DNA of 28,410 bases from CAZFIM01 sp964519615. Its GTDB lineage: Bacteria; Chloroflexota; Dehalococcoidia; GIF9; UBA5629. The stretch spans positions 1 to 28,410 of the forward strand of contig CAZFIM010000034.1 of assembly GCA_964519615.1 (NCBI GenBank), read 5' to 3'. The notes beneath the pieces are model-generated. The model was not told the origin of the DNA and did no database searches. It saw nothing but the letters and a program-made list of their open reading frames with translations. The stretch's first letter is position 1. The number at the start of each line of letters is the position of its first letter. A program made the position numbers and the translations under genes. This document shows, piece by piece, positions 8,617 to 17,475 of the stretch.

Positions 8617-9309
8617 TTATCTCTGATCTTGGATCATCAACGCTTTTTCAGGGCAGGCATCAACACAAACCGGAGATAGCTTTCTATCAACACGATCCTG
8701 ACAAAAGTTACATTTTTCCACCACGCCTGCAAAACGAGTAGGATAATCAGGGTTAACCTTTTGAATATTTTCTCGCGGATCTAACCAGTTGAAGCTACGT
8801 GCCCCGTAAGGACAGGCAGCTATACAATATCTACACCCGATGCATCTGTGATAATCCATTGCTACTATGCCATTTTCTGTCTTCCACGTAGCTTTCGTCG
8901 GGCAAACTTTAATACACGGAGGATTATCGCAATGATTGCATAATAGTAGAAAAGGATGATTCTTTAAGTAATTTGCCTGGTATTTATGGTCAAGCTCAGG
9001 AAATACTCTTTCATACGGAGCAGTCCATATCCACTTAACCTCATCTTTAGCATTACTGAAGTTCGGCACATTATGTAATGCATGGCACGCTTCTGCACAT
9101 GCAGTACATCCGTCCTTTGCCTTACAGGCATTCATATTAATGACCATTGCCCAGGAAGTTGCATTTGTAGTAGACACAGTATTACTTTCAGCAACCACAT
9201 CTGTAGCCGGAACCCTGGTAAACAAATCACATACGGGTTTCAAAACAACTCCTAAGAATGTAGCTCCGATGATTCCGCAAAATAATCTTCTATCCATTTC
9301 TTTAGTCAT
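8617..9309 (-). CDS. dsrO: DsrO, periplasmic ferredoxin-like iron-sulfur subunit
   Basis: DsrO is the extracytoplasmic iron-sulfur subunit linking DsrJ and DsrP. The 230 residues include an N-terminal twin-arginine-type signal ('DRRLF' then a hydrophobic stretch to about residue 23). Four cysteine quartets follow: C62/C68/C71/C75, C124/C127/C132/C136, C156/C159/C162/C166 and C200/C203/C215/C219. This is the NrfC/PsrB-like multi-cluster fold. The ATG overlaps the end of dsrJ by eight bases, so the two are translationally coupled. An in-frame ATG at codon 5 is possible but the first has a GGAG just upstream. A Tat-exported subunit implies a cell with an outward-facing respiratory module. Confidence 0.92.
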   Translation of the reverse strand: MTKEMDRRLFCGIIGATFLGVVLKPVCDLFTRVPATDVVAESNTVSTTNATSWAMVINMNACKAKDGCTACAEACHALHNVPNFSNAKDEVKWIWTAPYERVFPELDHKYQANYLKNHPFLLLCNHCDNPPCIKVCPTKATWKTENGIVAMDYHRCIGCRYCIAACPYGARSFNWLDPRENIQKVNPDYPTRFAGVVEKCNFCQDRVDRKLSPVCVDACPEKALMIQDQR

Positions 9310-9706
9310 CTTCTCCAGGATTTATGTGACAATTCCAGCAATCCGGTTCAGATCCAACATAACTATGGCATTGGTCACAAAACTGTTGTTTATCACCGTG
9401 GCATTCTAAACAAGAGCCGCTTAAGCTGATATCATATTCATTGCCATTTGATGATGTATAAACAGTAACACCATCGCGTACAGCAAGATTTCTCCATTCG
9501 TTTAGTAATTGCATATGCTTTTCTCTCATATACTGTGTAGATTCAACACATTGAGTTTCCTTCGTATCGATATTAAGTTCTGGTTTATCAGCGCCTTCCC
9601 TACTGATTAAAGCAAACCATACTGGAATCGTAATAATAAGAAGGAAAATAAGCAGTCCGGCAACTATTATCTTCCCATCGTAAAAGGTTACAATTTTCTT
9701 TTTCAT
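9302..9706 (-). CDS. dsrJ: DsrJ, triheme cytochrome c
   Basis: DsrJ is a small membrane-anchored cytochrome c of the DsrMKJOP complex. It has an uncleaved N-terminal helix (about residues 13-34) followed by three heme-binding CxxCH motifs: 'CLECH' near 100, 'CDQCH' near 111 and 'CWNCH' near 124. An extra cysteine at about residue 54 in 'ETQCVES' falls where the unusual Cys axial ligand of one DsrJ heme is expected. The start is ATG at 9706, with an adjacent in-frame GTG at 9709 as the alternative; GGAAAG is the likely ribosome site. The length of about 134 residues is normal. It sits between dsrK and dsrO as in the canonical operon. Confidence 0.92.
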   Translation of the reverse strand: MKKKIVTFYDGKIIVAGLLIFLLIITIPVWFALISREGADKPELNIDTKETQCVESTQYMREKHMQLLNEWRNLAVRDGVTVYTSSNGNEYDISLSGSCLECHGDKQQFCDQCHSYVGSEPDCWNCHINPGEDD

Positions 9707-9732
9707 CACAGTACTTTCCAGGCCAATTTCTC

Positions 9733-11322
9733 TTAACCCTTTTCCTTTACGAGCGGCTCACCCCTTAAATCGGTAACTCGTTCTTTCTCACCTTTCATCA
9801 CCAGAGCATTACCCACCAGTTCATGTACTCCCCCCGTCTCAACACCGGGTACCCAGTATTCCAGCAAAGTTGGAAAAACTGCTTTATCAATGGCACAAAT
9901 ACATGCAAGAAGGTTAACATCATGTTGTTCGTGAACGTATTTCACGGCATTCGCTCTTGGAAATCCGCCTCTCAATCTGGTTTCCAGATTCTCCTCAGAA
10001 CCCAAACCAGACCCACTTCCACAACAAAATGTTTTTTCTCGTATGGTGTTCTCCGGCATTTCATAAAAATAATTACATGTATTGTTTAAAATATATCTGG
10101 GTTCTTCTATCAGCCCCATGCTTCTTGCAGGGTTACATGAATCATGATAAGTTATTCTCCATTTATTATTACGATCAGGATTCAATTTTATTTTTCCATT
10201 TTTGATTAAATCAGCTGTAAATTCACAAATATGAACCATCCTGGAAGATTTGGCATTTTCGAACCTGGTGCCTGTTACGGGTGACAATGGTTCCTCCAGA
10301 AAATCCGCCGGTCCGTTATATGTGTCCATATATTGGTGTACCACCCTCCACATGTGACCGCATTCGCCGCCTAATATCCACTTTACGTTCAATCGCCTTG
10401 CCTCTGCATATATTTTTGCATTGAGACTTTTGGCAATATCGCTTGAATGAAAAAATCCAAAGTTACCACCCTCAGAAGCATATGCACTCCATGTATAATC
10501 AAGGCCAATTTCATGAAAAAGCATCAGATAGCCCAATAAAGTAAACCAGTGCGGTGTGACAAAATAATCTGCAGAAGGAGCCACAAAAAGTATTTCTGCA
10601 CCCTTTTTATTAATTGGCGCTTCGACAGTTATACCAGTGAGATCTTTAATTTCGTCCAGTGCAAGTTCCATGGTCGATGTAAATGCATGTGGTGTTATAC
10701 CCAGGTGATTGCCTACCCGATAGCAATTTGTTGCCGGGTCAACTACCCATTCCGTCGAACAGCCGATGGAATTCAATAGCTCCCTTCCCATCATTGTAAT
10801 CTCACAGGTATCAATCCCGAATGGACAATATACGGAACAACGACGACATTCCGAACACTGATAAAAATAGTAAAACCACTCTTTTATTACATCTTCATTT
10901 AAACCTCTGGCGCCTGCTAAAGATCCGAATATTTTGCCGGATAAAGTAAAATATTTACGATATACAGACCTGAGTAATTCTGCCCTTAAGACAGGCATAT
11001 TTTTAGGGTCTCCTGAACCAAGATAGTAGTGGCATTTATCATTACATGCTCCACACCTGACACATATGTCCATAAATAGTTGCAGAGAACGATATTTACC
11101 CAGGAGCTCTTTCATCTTTAACAATATCGTTTGTTTCCAGTCATCCGGTAATTTCCAATCCAGTTCATTTGGCTGCCATTTTCTTGGATTAGGAAGTTCC
11201 AAATATTCCTGATCCTTGAGTGGCGCCGCAAAACAATAAGTCCCCTTGACGTATTCCGGCTTAGTCTCCGTCCACTCCTTATGAGGTACTTTGTATGAAA
11301 TTTTCAATTGCTTTTCACTCAT
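9733..11322 (-). CDS. dsrK: DsrK, HdrD-like catalytic iron-sulfur subunit
   Basis: DsrK is the cytoplasmic subunit of DsrMKJOP thought to reduce the DsrC trisulfide. The 529 residues contain two ferredoxin-type motifs, C87-C90-C93-C97 and C156-C159-C162-C166. A CCG domain follows with C321 ('GECGH'), C396 ('DSCNPAR'), C433-C434 ('FCCGSGSG') and a terminal 'ACICAID' (C474, C476) where HdrD-type proteins usually have CxxC. The N-terminal 'KGTYCFAAPLKDQEYLELPNPR' region and the C-terminal 'GVHELVGNALV' segment are typical of genuine DsrK, unlike the second HdrD-like gene at 455-2056. It starts ten bases after the end of dsrM. Confidence 0.95.
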   Translation of the reverse strand: MSEKQLKISYKVPHKEWTETKPEYVKGTYCFAAPLKDQEYLELPNPRKWQPNELDWKLPDDWKQTILLKMKELLGKYRSLQLFMDICVRCGACNDKCHYYLGSGDPKNMPVLRAELLRSVYRKYFTLSGKIFGSLAGARGLNEDVIKEWFYYFYQCSECRRCSVYCPFGIDTCEITMMGRELLNSIGCSTEWVVDPATNCYRVGNHLGITPHAFTSTMELALDEIKDLTGITVEAPINKKGAEILFVAPSADYFVTPHWFTLLGYLMLFHEIGLDYTWSAYASEGGNFGFFHSSDIAKSLNAKIYAEARRLNVKWILGGECGHMWRVVHQYMDTYNGPADFLEEPLSPVTGTRFENAKSSRMVHICEFTADLIKNGKIKLNPDRNNKWRITYHDSCNPARSMGLIEEPRYILNNTCNYFYEMPENTIREKTFCCGSGSGLGSEENLETRLRGGFPRANAVKYVHEQHDVNLLACICAIDKAVFPTLLEYWVPGVETGGVHELVGNALVMKGEKERVTDLRGEPLVKEKG

Positions 11323-11331
11323 TATTACGGT

Positions 11332-12444
11332 CTATTTTCCCTTTTGATCATTCTCCAGTGGTAAGCCTGCCGCTCTGATATGCTTCTCGAACTCCTCCTC
11401 CCATTCTGAATATGTATGGAAGCGCACAGGGTGATTCCATGGATTCACATGTCTTTGCATACGGCTATTATTTTTTAAGTTTTTTGTAGGGCTGAGTAAC
11501 ATTCCGGGTGCGTGAACGAGCTTACTGAAAGGAAAGTAACTCACAATTATACTTACAAGAAATAAATGGATATAAAAGGAGGAACCAATTTCTGTTGCAA
11601 CTACGGGTTTTAATATTATCAGACTGAGGGCAAATGCTTTTATTTCTACAAGATCAATTTTAATAACATGTCGCATGAGTATCCCAGATAAAACAATACT
11701 TACAATCAGAAAAAGAGCAAAATAATCTGAAGGAATTGAAATATAACGTATTTGTGGAAAAATCACTCTTCTTAAAAACAAGTATGTTAAACATATCAAT
11801 ATTAACAAGTCGGTTATATATAGCGTTGGAATGCCAAGCTGAAGAATTTGATCAATTCTATCGGCAAATAACACAGTAGCCGGTACAGGTTCAATAAACA
11901 AGCGTAAATGCCGGAATAAGATTATCAATAAAGACCAATGGAATAGTAGACCACCAAGCCACAGATATTTATTCCCTCCGAATATGAGCTTATTATTAGC
12001 TTTAATCTCGGCTTTTTCATTTTTAAATAGTGACCGGAAGAACAGTATTTCCAACGCCATTCTGATTATTACACCTGTTGTGCTTACCGGGCTATCGATT
12101 CTATCATTCTTAATCCATGATAATGATTTTTGCTGCCCACATACGACGGGAATATGAAAAGGAACAGGTTTTACCGCCCATCTTACACACCGGTAAATAA
12201 ACCCAATTGTAAATATGGAAACAGCCGCGTAGGGAACGATTATCCCGAAAAAATAATCTAACTGTAATATCTCAATTCCCAGCCAAGAGATGAGAACGAG
12301 AAAAATAACTAATAAGAATGGATAAATGATTTTCATACTAGCAGTTTTCGATATACCTGGTTGTGTTTGGATAGTAATAAAGATATCTTCTCTAATAACT
12401 AATTTCGATTTATCATTTCCTTTAACAGCATTTATTAAGCTCAA
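11332..12444 (-). CDS. dsrM: DsrM, cytochrome b membrane subunit
   Basis: DsrM is the NarI-like cytochrome b of DsrMKJOP that oxidises menaquinol and feeds DsrK. The 370 residues show hydrophobic helices at about 38-57, 62-84, 158-178, 206-224, 243-262 and 285-305. The loop 'VPFHIPVVCGQQKSLSWIK' near 94-112 and the C-terminal 'RHVNPWNHPVRFHTY' segment mark genuine DsrM. The start codon is TTG at 12444, whose last two bases form the TGA stop of the upstream DUF169 gene. The two are therefore translationally coupled. An in-frame ATG lies 36 codons in, but the TTG start keeps the charged N-terminal tail. Confidence 0.93.
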   Translation of the reverse strand: MSLINAVKGNDKSKLVIREDIFITIQTQPGISKTASMKIIYPFLLVIFLVLISWLGIEILQLDYFFGIIVPYAAVSIFTIGFIYRCVRWAVKPVPFHIPVVCGQQKSLSWIKNDRIDSPVSTTGVIIRMALEILFFRSLFKNEKAEIKANNKLIFGGNKYLWLGGLLFHWSLLIILFRHLRLFIEPVPATVLFADRIDQILQLGIPTLYITDLLILICLTYLFLRRVIFPQIRYISIPSDYFALFLIVSIVLSGILMRHVIKIDLVEIKAFALSLIILKPVVATEIGSSFYIHLFLVSIIVSYFPFSKLVHAPGMLLSPTKNLKNNSRMQRHVNPWNHPVRFHTYSEWEEEFEKHIRAAGLPLENDQKGK

Positions 12445-13175
12445 TAAAGACCTAATCCGGCTCGCATATTTTTTACAAATTCGTCTCCATCGGGCTCATA
12501 TGCCGGAAGAACCAACGGCATTTCCCGCAACGACTGCATTACTAAAGGTATTAAATCAAAGGGGAGAGATAGTATTTGTAAACCCTCAGGAAATAGCTTC
12601 CTGCGTTTCATTCCAATACCAAGACCCGTGATGGTATAATTCAACTCCCCGGAAAGATAGGGGTAAACAAAAATCCAGGCACATCCTATAGCAGGTGCAT
12701 ATTGTGTTTTCCACATCTTCCCCGTTTTATAGCTCAGCGCTCTTAGTAAAATTTCGGTCTGATTAGTCTGCGTCATAAGAATTAACACATCAGGTTCAAA
12801 AGAGAGTTTGTCAAGTGACGATAATGCTATATATCTGAATACATTTTTAGCTATTCTGGGGGTATAATGATAAATCCTGCTTGCGGATCGCGGTGAGTCA
12901 AATAGCATGTGACCCGTTCCAAATTCCCCGTTGATATAAGCTTCTTCCAGCTCTCTTTGACCCAATACATATAACCCTGCATCACAGGTGTGATTTTCAT
13001 TATCAGCATAAAATGCATCTCCTGCCTGTGCTTTTTTAAGCATTTCACAGAGAGTCATTGCACCTGTAAGCTTTTTAATATCAGTTGGTTTTCTCGTAAG
13101 GTATTTCACACCTACCGGCTGTATATTAAGCTTCAATTTTCCCAGAATAGACAGATCTTCTTTTTTAAATGTCAT
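12441..13175 (-). CDS. DUF169 family protein
   Basis: This 244-residue soluble protein matches the DUF169 family, seen in 'QPVGVKYL', 'LCEMLKKAQAGDAFYADNENHTCDAG' and 'FEPDVLILMTQTNQTEILLRALSY'. The family has no established biochemical role. It occurs widely in anaerobic archaea and bacteria. Conserved cysteines here are C43 in 'LCEML' and C64 in 'HTCDAG', with a third in 'IGCAW'; they could bind a metal or cofactor. The GAGGG ribosome site is good. Its TGA stop overlaps the TTG start of dsrM, an unusually tight link suggesting the product is needed together with the Dsr membrane complex. No function is claimed. Confidence 0.88.
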   Translation of the reverse strand: MTFKKEDLSILGKLKLNIQPVGVKYLTRKPTDIKKLTGAMTLCEMLKKAQAGDAFYADNENHTCDAGLYVLGQRELEEAYINGEFGTGHMLFDSPRSASRIYHYTPRIAKNVFRYIALSSLDKLSFEPDVLILMTQTNQTEILLRALSYKTGKMWKTQYAPAIGCAWIFVYPYLSGELNYTITGLGIGMKRRKLFPEGLQILSLPFDLIPLVMQSLREMPLVLPAYEPDGDEFVKNMRAGLGLY

Positions 13176-13234
13176 TTCACCCTCGATCTATTAGTTAATA
13201 TGTTGATAATCAGACCACATAGCGAAAATACCTG

Positions 13235-14056
13235 TTAAAGCGAATCAATTTGAAAAAGTTCCATAGCATTTTTATAAAGCATTTTTTCTAATACATCTTC
13301 TTTCCACGGCAATTTTTTCCATTCCTCCAGCGTGGAGGTCAATCCAAAACCAACCGGATATGCAGAACCGTAAAGATAACGCTCTTGCAACCGGCCGCCA
13401 GAGTTCACAGCTTCAACATATCTATTTGCCCCGGGTTTGAACTGGAATAAATCAGGACAGAACCATACATTGGGCCTTTTTTCGATAATTGCAGTCATCT
13501 CATCAATAAAAGGCCATCCGCCATGAGTAATTACTATTTTCAAAGAGGGAAAATCTCTGGCTACCCGGTCTATTGGTAAAGGGGAACAATAATCTATATC
13601 ATCAGCAGCTAGCGGTCCCATACGTAAAGAGATAAAAATCCCCAGATCCTCACATTGTGCATATATTGGATATAGTCTTCTATCATCAGCCATAAGCGGC
13701 GGGTTCAACAGCCCCTGATCACAAGATACCCCTTTAAATCCTAACACCGTTGTCACGCGTGTAATTTCATCCTGACATGCTTTACGATTTATTGGATCTA
13801 TACCTGCGACAGCAATAAACTTGCCGGGATATTTCGTTACTATTTCTTTGAGATGATCATTATTAATAGATGGTGGAATTTTTCTTCCTTCCACAATGCC
13901 TACAATATCGTATTTCTCCATCTCTGCTACACAGGTATCCATAGTGGCATTATTCCAGCTTTCGGGCATTTTAAGACCCATTCGAGCTGAAAGGGCATCA
14001 AATGATGCTTTATATTCATCTGTAGGTGGTCTGAGTCTAAAATCGATTACTTTCAT
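13235..14056 (-). CDS. Amidohydrolase-superfamily protein with degenerate metal site
   Basis: This protein of about 273 residues resembles the Amidohydrolase_2 (ACMSD-like) TIM-barrel family. I chose the ATG at 14056 (product begins MKVIDFRLRPP) because AAGGA lies eight bases upstream; an in-frame start at 14083 would add nine residues. Family members normally have an N-terminal HxH, a central His and a late 'GSDYP' Asp as metal ligands. Here these read 'DFRLRPP', 'ISLRMGP' and 'GSAYP', and only the His of 'ITHGGWPF' (about residue 178) is kept. It may be metal-independent, use other ligands, or be a binding protein. It lies between the TRAP transporter and DUF169, so a link to the sulfonate or its carbon product is possible but unproven. 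Confidence 0.78.
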   Translation of the reverse strand: MKVIDFRLRPPTDEYKASFDALSARMGLKMPESWNNATMDTCVAEMEKYDIVGIVEGRKIPPSINNDHLKEIVTKYPGKFIAVAGIDPINRKACQDEITRVTTVLGFKGVSCDQGLLNPPLMADDRRLYPIYAQCEDLGIFISLRMGPLAADDIDYCSPLPIDRVARDFPSLKIVITHGGWPFIDEMTAIIEKRPNVWFCPDLFQFKPGANRYVEAVNSGGRLQERYLYGSAYPVGFGLTSTLEEWKKLPWKEDVLEKMLYKNAMELFQIDSL

Positions 14057-14150
14057 TAATATTTCCTTATTTTTATTCAGCAACTATTCACTTATTATTA
14101 CCCGGGAATTTTGCTGTAAATAAAGTACGTACCTTTTTATTTCTGCTCCA

Positions 14151-15467
14151 TTATTGATAAATCAGATTAGGCAACCATAACGGAATTTGCGGGAATACAA
14201 TGCACAGAAATATTCCTATAAACTGACATATTACAAAAGGTACACATCCTGCCATGATATCCGCGTATTTTACGCCTGGAATATCAAGGCCCTTAAGAAA
14301 GAACAGCGCATATCCGAATGGCGGTGTTAACCATGCTGTCTGCATAGTAACGCAAATAACAAGACCAAACCACACAGGGTCCCAACCAAATTTATTAGCT
14401 ATGGTAGTAAATATGGTTAAGAACATATATAAGATAGCAAAAGGATCAATAACCATACCTGCAAGAAAGACTATTACAATAATTAAGGCAAGAGCCCCCC
14501 ATTGATTTAAACCTACAGTATCAATAAAGCGGATTACTATATCTTCTGCGCCAAATCCTAGGAAGACCTGAGCGAAAAAATTAGATGTTAGAATAATGAG
14601 TGCTACCATCCCAACAGTATCGATTGAACGCAGAGACGCTCTTTTTAAAAGATTGAAACTAAATCTTCTCTTGGCAATGACAATAAGCACTGCAGCTAAG
14701 GCGCCTGTGGCGGCCGCTTCTGTAGGAGTGGCAATACCGAACACAATTACTCCCAACACAGCAAGCACAATAAAGATTATTGGAAGTACACCTACGATTG
14801 ACTTAATATATGTTTTTAGAGGAATTTTTTCATTTTGTTGCGGTGGTAAAGGAGCTACCTTTGGGTTAATAAGAGCTCTAATACCTATGTAAAGTGCATA
14901 TAAAGCAGCCAATAAGAAACCGGGTAAAAAAGCACCTGCGAATAAACTCCCGGCTGAGACAGAAGTCAAAGAGGCGTAAAAAATGAGCAATATGCTCGGT
15001 GGTATAAGAATTCCAAGAGTACCTCCAGCCGCTATAGTACCCAGGACCATCCGTTTATCATAGCCCCGCTCAAGCATGCTGGGAAGAGCAATAACGCCCG
15101 CGGTTACTATTGAAGCAGCAACGACCCCGGTACACATCCCAAAAATAGCACAACCGCCTATAGTCGCTACAGCCAGACCACCTCGTATTTTCCTTAAATA
15201 TATGTCCCCAACACGAAACAGGTCATCAGCCACACCAGATCTTTCCAGAATAAAGCCCATGAATATAAATAGAGGAACTGCAGTGAGTAGATAGTTCTGT
15301 GTTGCTTGATGTATTGATAACGTACAAAGTGAAAATACTGCCGTACCCCATTTAATATATCCAAATATTATGGCAAGCCCACCGAGCACAAAAGCGAGAT
15401 GGATGCCGGCAAAAATACCTGCCAGCATTAATACAAGCATCAATAACAATACTAGTTCAGCACTCAT
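14151..15467 (-). CDS. dctM: TRAP transporter large permease (DctM family)
   Basis: This is the large membrane subunit of a tripartite ATP-independent periplasmic transporter, which drives ion-coupled uptake of the ligand delivered by DctP. It has about 12 hydrophobic helices. 'LTAVPLFIFMGFILERSG', 'GLAVATIGGCAIFGMCTG' and 'GTLGILIPPSI' are strong DctM/SiaM signatures. I place the start at the ATG at 15467, with AAAGGA seven bases upstream and an 11-base overlap with dctQ; an in-frame ATG at 15488 would add seven residues. The product would be 438 residues, normal for the family. TRAP systems for isethionate and dihydroxypropanesulfonate are known beside the matching lyases in other anaerobes. 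Confidence 0.93.
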   Translation of the reverse strand: MSAELVLLLMLVLMLAGIFAGIHLAFVLGGLAIIFGYIKWGTAVFSLCTLSIHQATQNYLLTAVPLFIFMGFILERSGVADDLFRVGDIYLRKIRGGLAVATIGGCAIFGMCTGVVAASIVTAGVIALPSMLERGYDKRMVLGTIAAGGTLGILIPPSILLIFYASLTSVSAGSLFAGAFLPGFLLAALYALYIGIRALINPKVAPLPPQQNEKIPLKTYIKSIVGVLPIIFIVLAVLGVIVFGIATPTEAAATGALAAVLIVIAKRRFSFNLLKRASLRSIDTVGMVALIILTSNFFAQVFLGFGAEDIVIRFIDTVGLNQWGALALIIVIVFLAGMVIDPFAILYMFLTIFTTIANKFGWDPVWFGLVICVTMQTAWLTPPFGYALFFLKGLDIPGVKYADIMAGCVPFVICQFIGIFLCIVFPQIPLWLPNLIYQ

Positions 15468-15969
15468 TGTCTCGTCCTTTAATTGCATAGATCAGGTGGC
15501 GTATCATTTCAACCAGACCCTGGAGCAATAACATTAATGCGGCTATAGGAATAAAAGCTTTTATTGGATATGCTATTGGACGCCATGGAGACATTATAGT
15601 TTCCCTAACTGCCAGGGATTCCATGAAAAAATCCGTCCCTTTAATCAGCAGGACCAGTGTAAAAGGCATAAAGAATATTAAATATCCAAGTACAATCGTG
15701 ATATCTTGTCCCCTCTGTGACAAAAATTTATTTGTCAACAGATCAACACGTACATGACCACCCTGTACAAGGGTATATGAAACAGAAAAAAGTAAAATAA
15801 AACTTAACATATAGGTTTGCACATCAATGCCCCATATGGGAGGTTTATTCCATATATATCGAGCCATGACAGTATAGACTGTTATCAGCATCAACATGGA
15901 TATCACAACGGATGTCCATTTCTGACTGCGACTGATAGTATCAATAAAGCGAAATATTTTATTTAGCAT
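15457..15969 (-). CDS. dctQ: TRAP transporter small permease (DctQ family)
   Basis: This 170-residue protein has four hydrophobic helices (about residues 18-36, 48-66, 88-108 and 132-156), the usual architecture of the DctQ small membrane subunit. The 'GGHVRVDLL' motif after helix 2 is characteristic. It pairs with DctM and receives the substrate-loaded DctP. AGAAGGA lies about nine bases before the ATG. It is separated from dctP by 243 bases containing a strong stem-loop and overlaps dctM, so Q and M should be made in a fixed ratio and P independently of them. Confidence 0.92.
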   Translation of the reverse strand: MLNKIFRFIDTISRSQKWTSVVISMLMLITVYTVMARYIWNKPPIWGIDVQTYMLSFILLFSVSYTLVQGGHVRVDLLTNKFLSQRGQDITIVLGYLIFFMPFTLVLLIKGTDFFMESLAVRETIMSPWRPIAYPIKAFIPIAALMLLLQGLVEMIRHLIYAIKGRDNEC

Positions 15970-16147
15970 AATACGTATCCTTCTACCTAATTCTGAAGAC
16001 GGATTATTAAAATAACCTTAATAGAATATGGGCCGCAATATCTAAATTATTGGCAAATAAATGTATTCGAGTTAGCGTATACCTTGCAGTAAACGCAACT
16101 TCAGATTATCAATCTGTGAACGCTTTTATACGTATTTTATAAACTGC

Positions 16148-16192
16148 GCCATTCAGGGGTTCTCTTTTACATGGGGATAACCCCTGAATGGC
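16148..16192 (-). promoter_or_regulatory. Stem-loop between dctP and dctQ
   Basis: A perfect 14-base inverted repeat (arms at 16148-16161 and 16179-16192, core ATTCAGGGGT) with a 17-base loop lies 20 bases after the dctP stop. No U-tract follows in the transcript direction, so it is not a standard intrinsic terminator. Such hairpins after a solute-binding-protein gene often protect its mRNA 3' end or attenuate read-through, giving more binding protein than permease. The structure is seen directly; the role is inferred. Confidence 0.7.
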
Positions 16193-16212
16193 TGCAGCAT
16201 CAAGTAAGGTAT

Positions 16213-17352
16213 TTAAAACTCTGGTATGGTCAAATACTCTTCCACTGGTTCATACCTGGCCTGAAAAGCCATCTTTGCATCGTATATTTCCTTAAACTCC
16301 GGATACTTTGCATTGTAGTCTGCAAATACCTTTTCTGCTGCCACTTCAAATTTTCGCATATCACCAGCAGAAAACTTGGTGATAACCATGCCTTCCTTTG
16401 TCATTGTTTCATATGCCTCGATACCCTGCATATAGGCAGCATATGTCGATTGATCACAATTTACTCTTATACCAAGTTCCAGTATTTGTTTTAGATCTTC
16501 CGGTAATTCGTTATAAGCTTTTTCGTTGATGAGGAAATGCTCCATAGTTCCGGGCTGCCATACAGCAGGACCAATAAGGTGTGTACAAACTTCATAAAAT
16601 TTGGCAGAAACACAAGCGTCCAATGTAGCCCATTCAACACCATCTACCACTTTTCTTTGCAGCGCCTCATAGGTCTCCGGTCCTGACAGCGAAACAGCAC
16701 TTACACCTGCAGCTTCTACGATTACATCAGTAGGAATTCCGGGGCCTAATCTTAGTGTTTTCCCTTTCAAGTCATCCAGTTTTGTTGCTGGAAATGTGGT
16801 AAGAATGCCTGCTTCACTACCCATCCAGCTGGCAGGACGATACAACATGCCAAATTTTTGAGCAAGCTTGTTACCAATCTCTATTCCGCCCCCCTCATAG
16901 TAGAAAGCTGCCGGCATATTGATTCCGGGCAACGTAAACGGTCCTGTAGCCAAGGCAAGCCATGCAACATCTTTACCACCCCACCAGTTCTGTGTAGCAG
17001 TTCCCATCTGAACAACATTATCTTTCACAGCATCCCATACTGCTGCACCTGCGGCTATTTCTCCGGTTGGATAGACTTTAATCTTGAATCGTCCATTACT
17101 TGCTGTCTCGACATTCTTTGAAAGATCCAATAGACATGTATATTTTGCTTCATTGGCAGTAGCAAAAGCCTGTAACTTCCATTCATACACCTTCGTATTT
17201 TCAGCGGAAGATGGAGATGCAGAAGCAGAAGGGCTTGATGAACTGGCCGGTGCTGCACCTGAAGAACAAGCTGCCATGGTTAGCATAAGCCCGATTATAA
17301 CTATTAATAAAATTCTCCAAGAGGCTGTATATAACAATCGCTTTCCCTTCAC
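16213..17352 (-). CDS. dctP: TRAP transporter solute-binding lipoprotein (DctP family)
   Basis: This extracytoplasmic substrate-binding subunit of the TRAP system has 379 residues. It begins with a lipoprotein signal ending in a lipobox-like 'TMAAC' (C29) followed by a Ser/Ala/Pro-rich linker to about residue 51, as in cell-surface lipoproteins of monoderm-like bacteria. The DctP domain shows 'DDLKGKTLRLGPGIPTDV', whose Arg is where the family clamps a carboxylate or sulfonate, and 'ALQRKVVDGVEW'. The start is GTG at 17352, supported by AGGAGG seven bases upstream. The order activase-dctP-dctQ-dctM after the lyase makes a sulfonate ligand likely, though sequence alone does not show which one. 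Confidence 0.92.
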   Translation of the reverse strand: MKGKRLLYTASWRILLIVIIGLMLTMAACSSGAAPASSSSPSASASPSSAENTKVYEWKLQAFATANEAKYTCLLDLSKNVETASNGRFKIKVYPTGEIAAGAAVWDAVKDNVVQMGTATQNWWGGKDVAWLALATGPFTLPGINMPAAFYYEGGGIEIGNKLAQKFGMLYRPASWMGSEAGILTTFPATKLDDLKGKTLRLGPGIPTDVIVEAAGVSAVSLSGPETYEALQRKVVDGVEWATLDACVSAKFYEVCTHLIGPAVWQPGTMEHFLINEKAYNELPEDLKQILELGIRVNCDQSTYAAYMQGIEAYETMTKEGMVITKFSAGDMRKFEVAAEKVFADYNAKYPEFKEIYDAKMAFQARYEPVEEYLTIPEF

Positions 17353-17475
17353 GAAAATTCCTCCTCTGATTTATATTGGCTATTAATTTATACTGTCTGT
17401 ATTTCTTAATCTGAGTTAAATATATACCTCCTCTCCCTGCAGCATAGAGAACAGTGGTGCAACAGTCATAAATAA

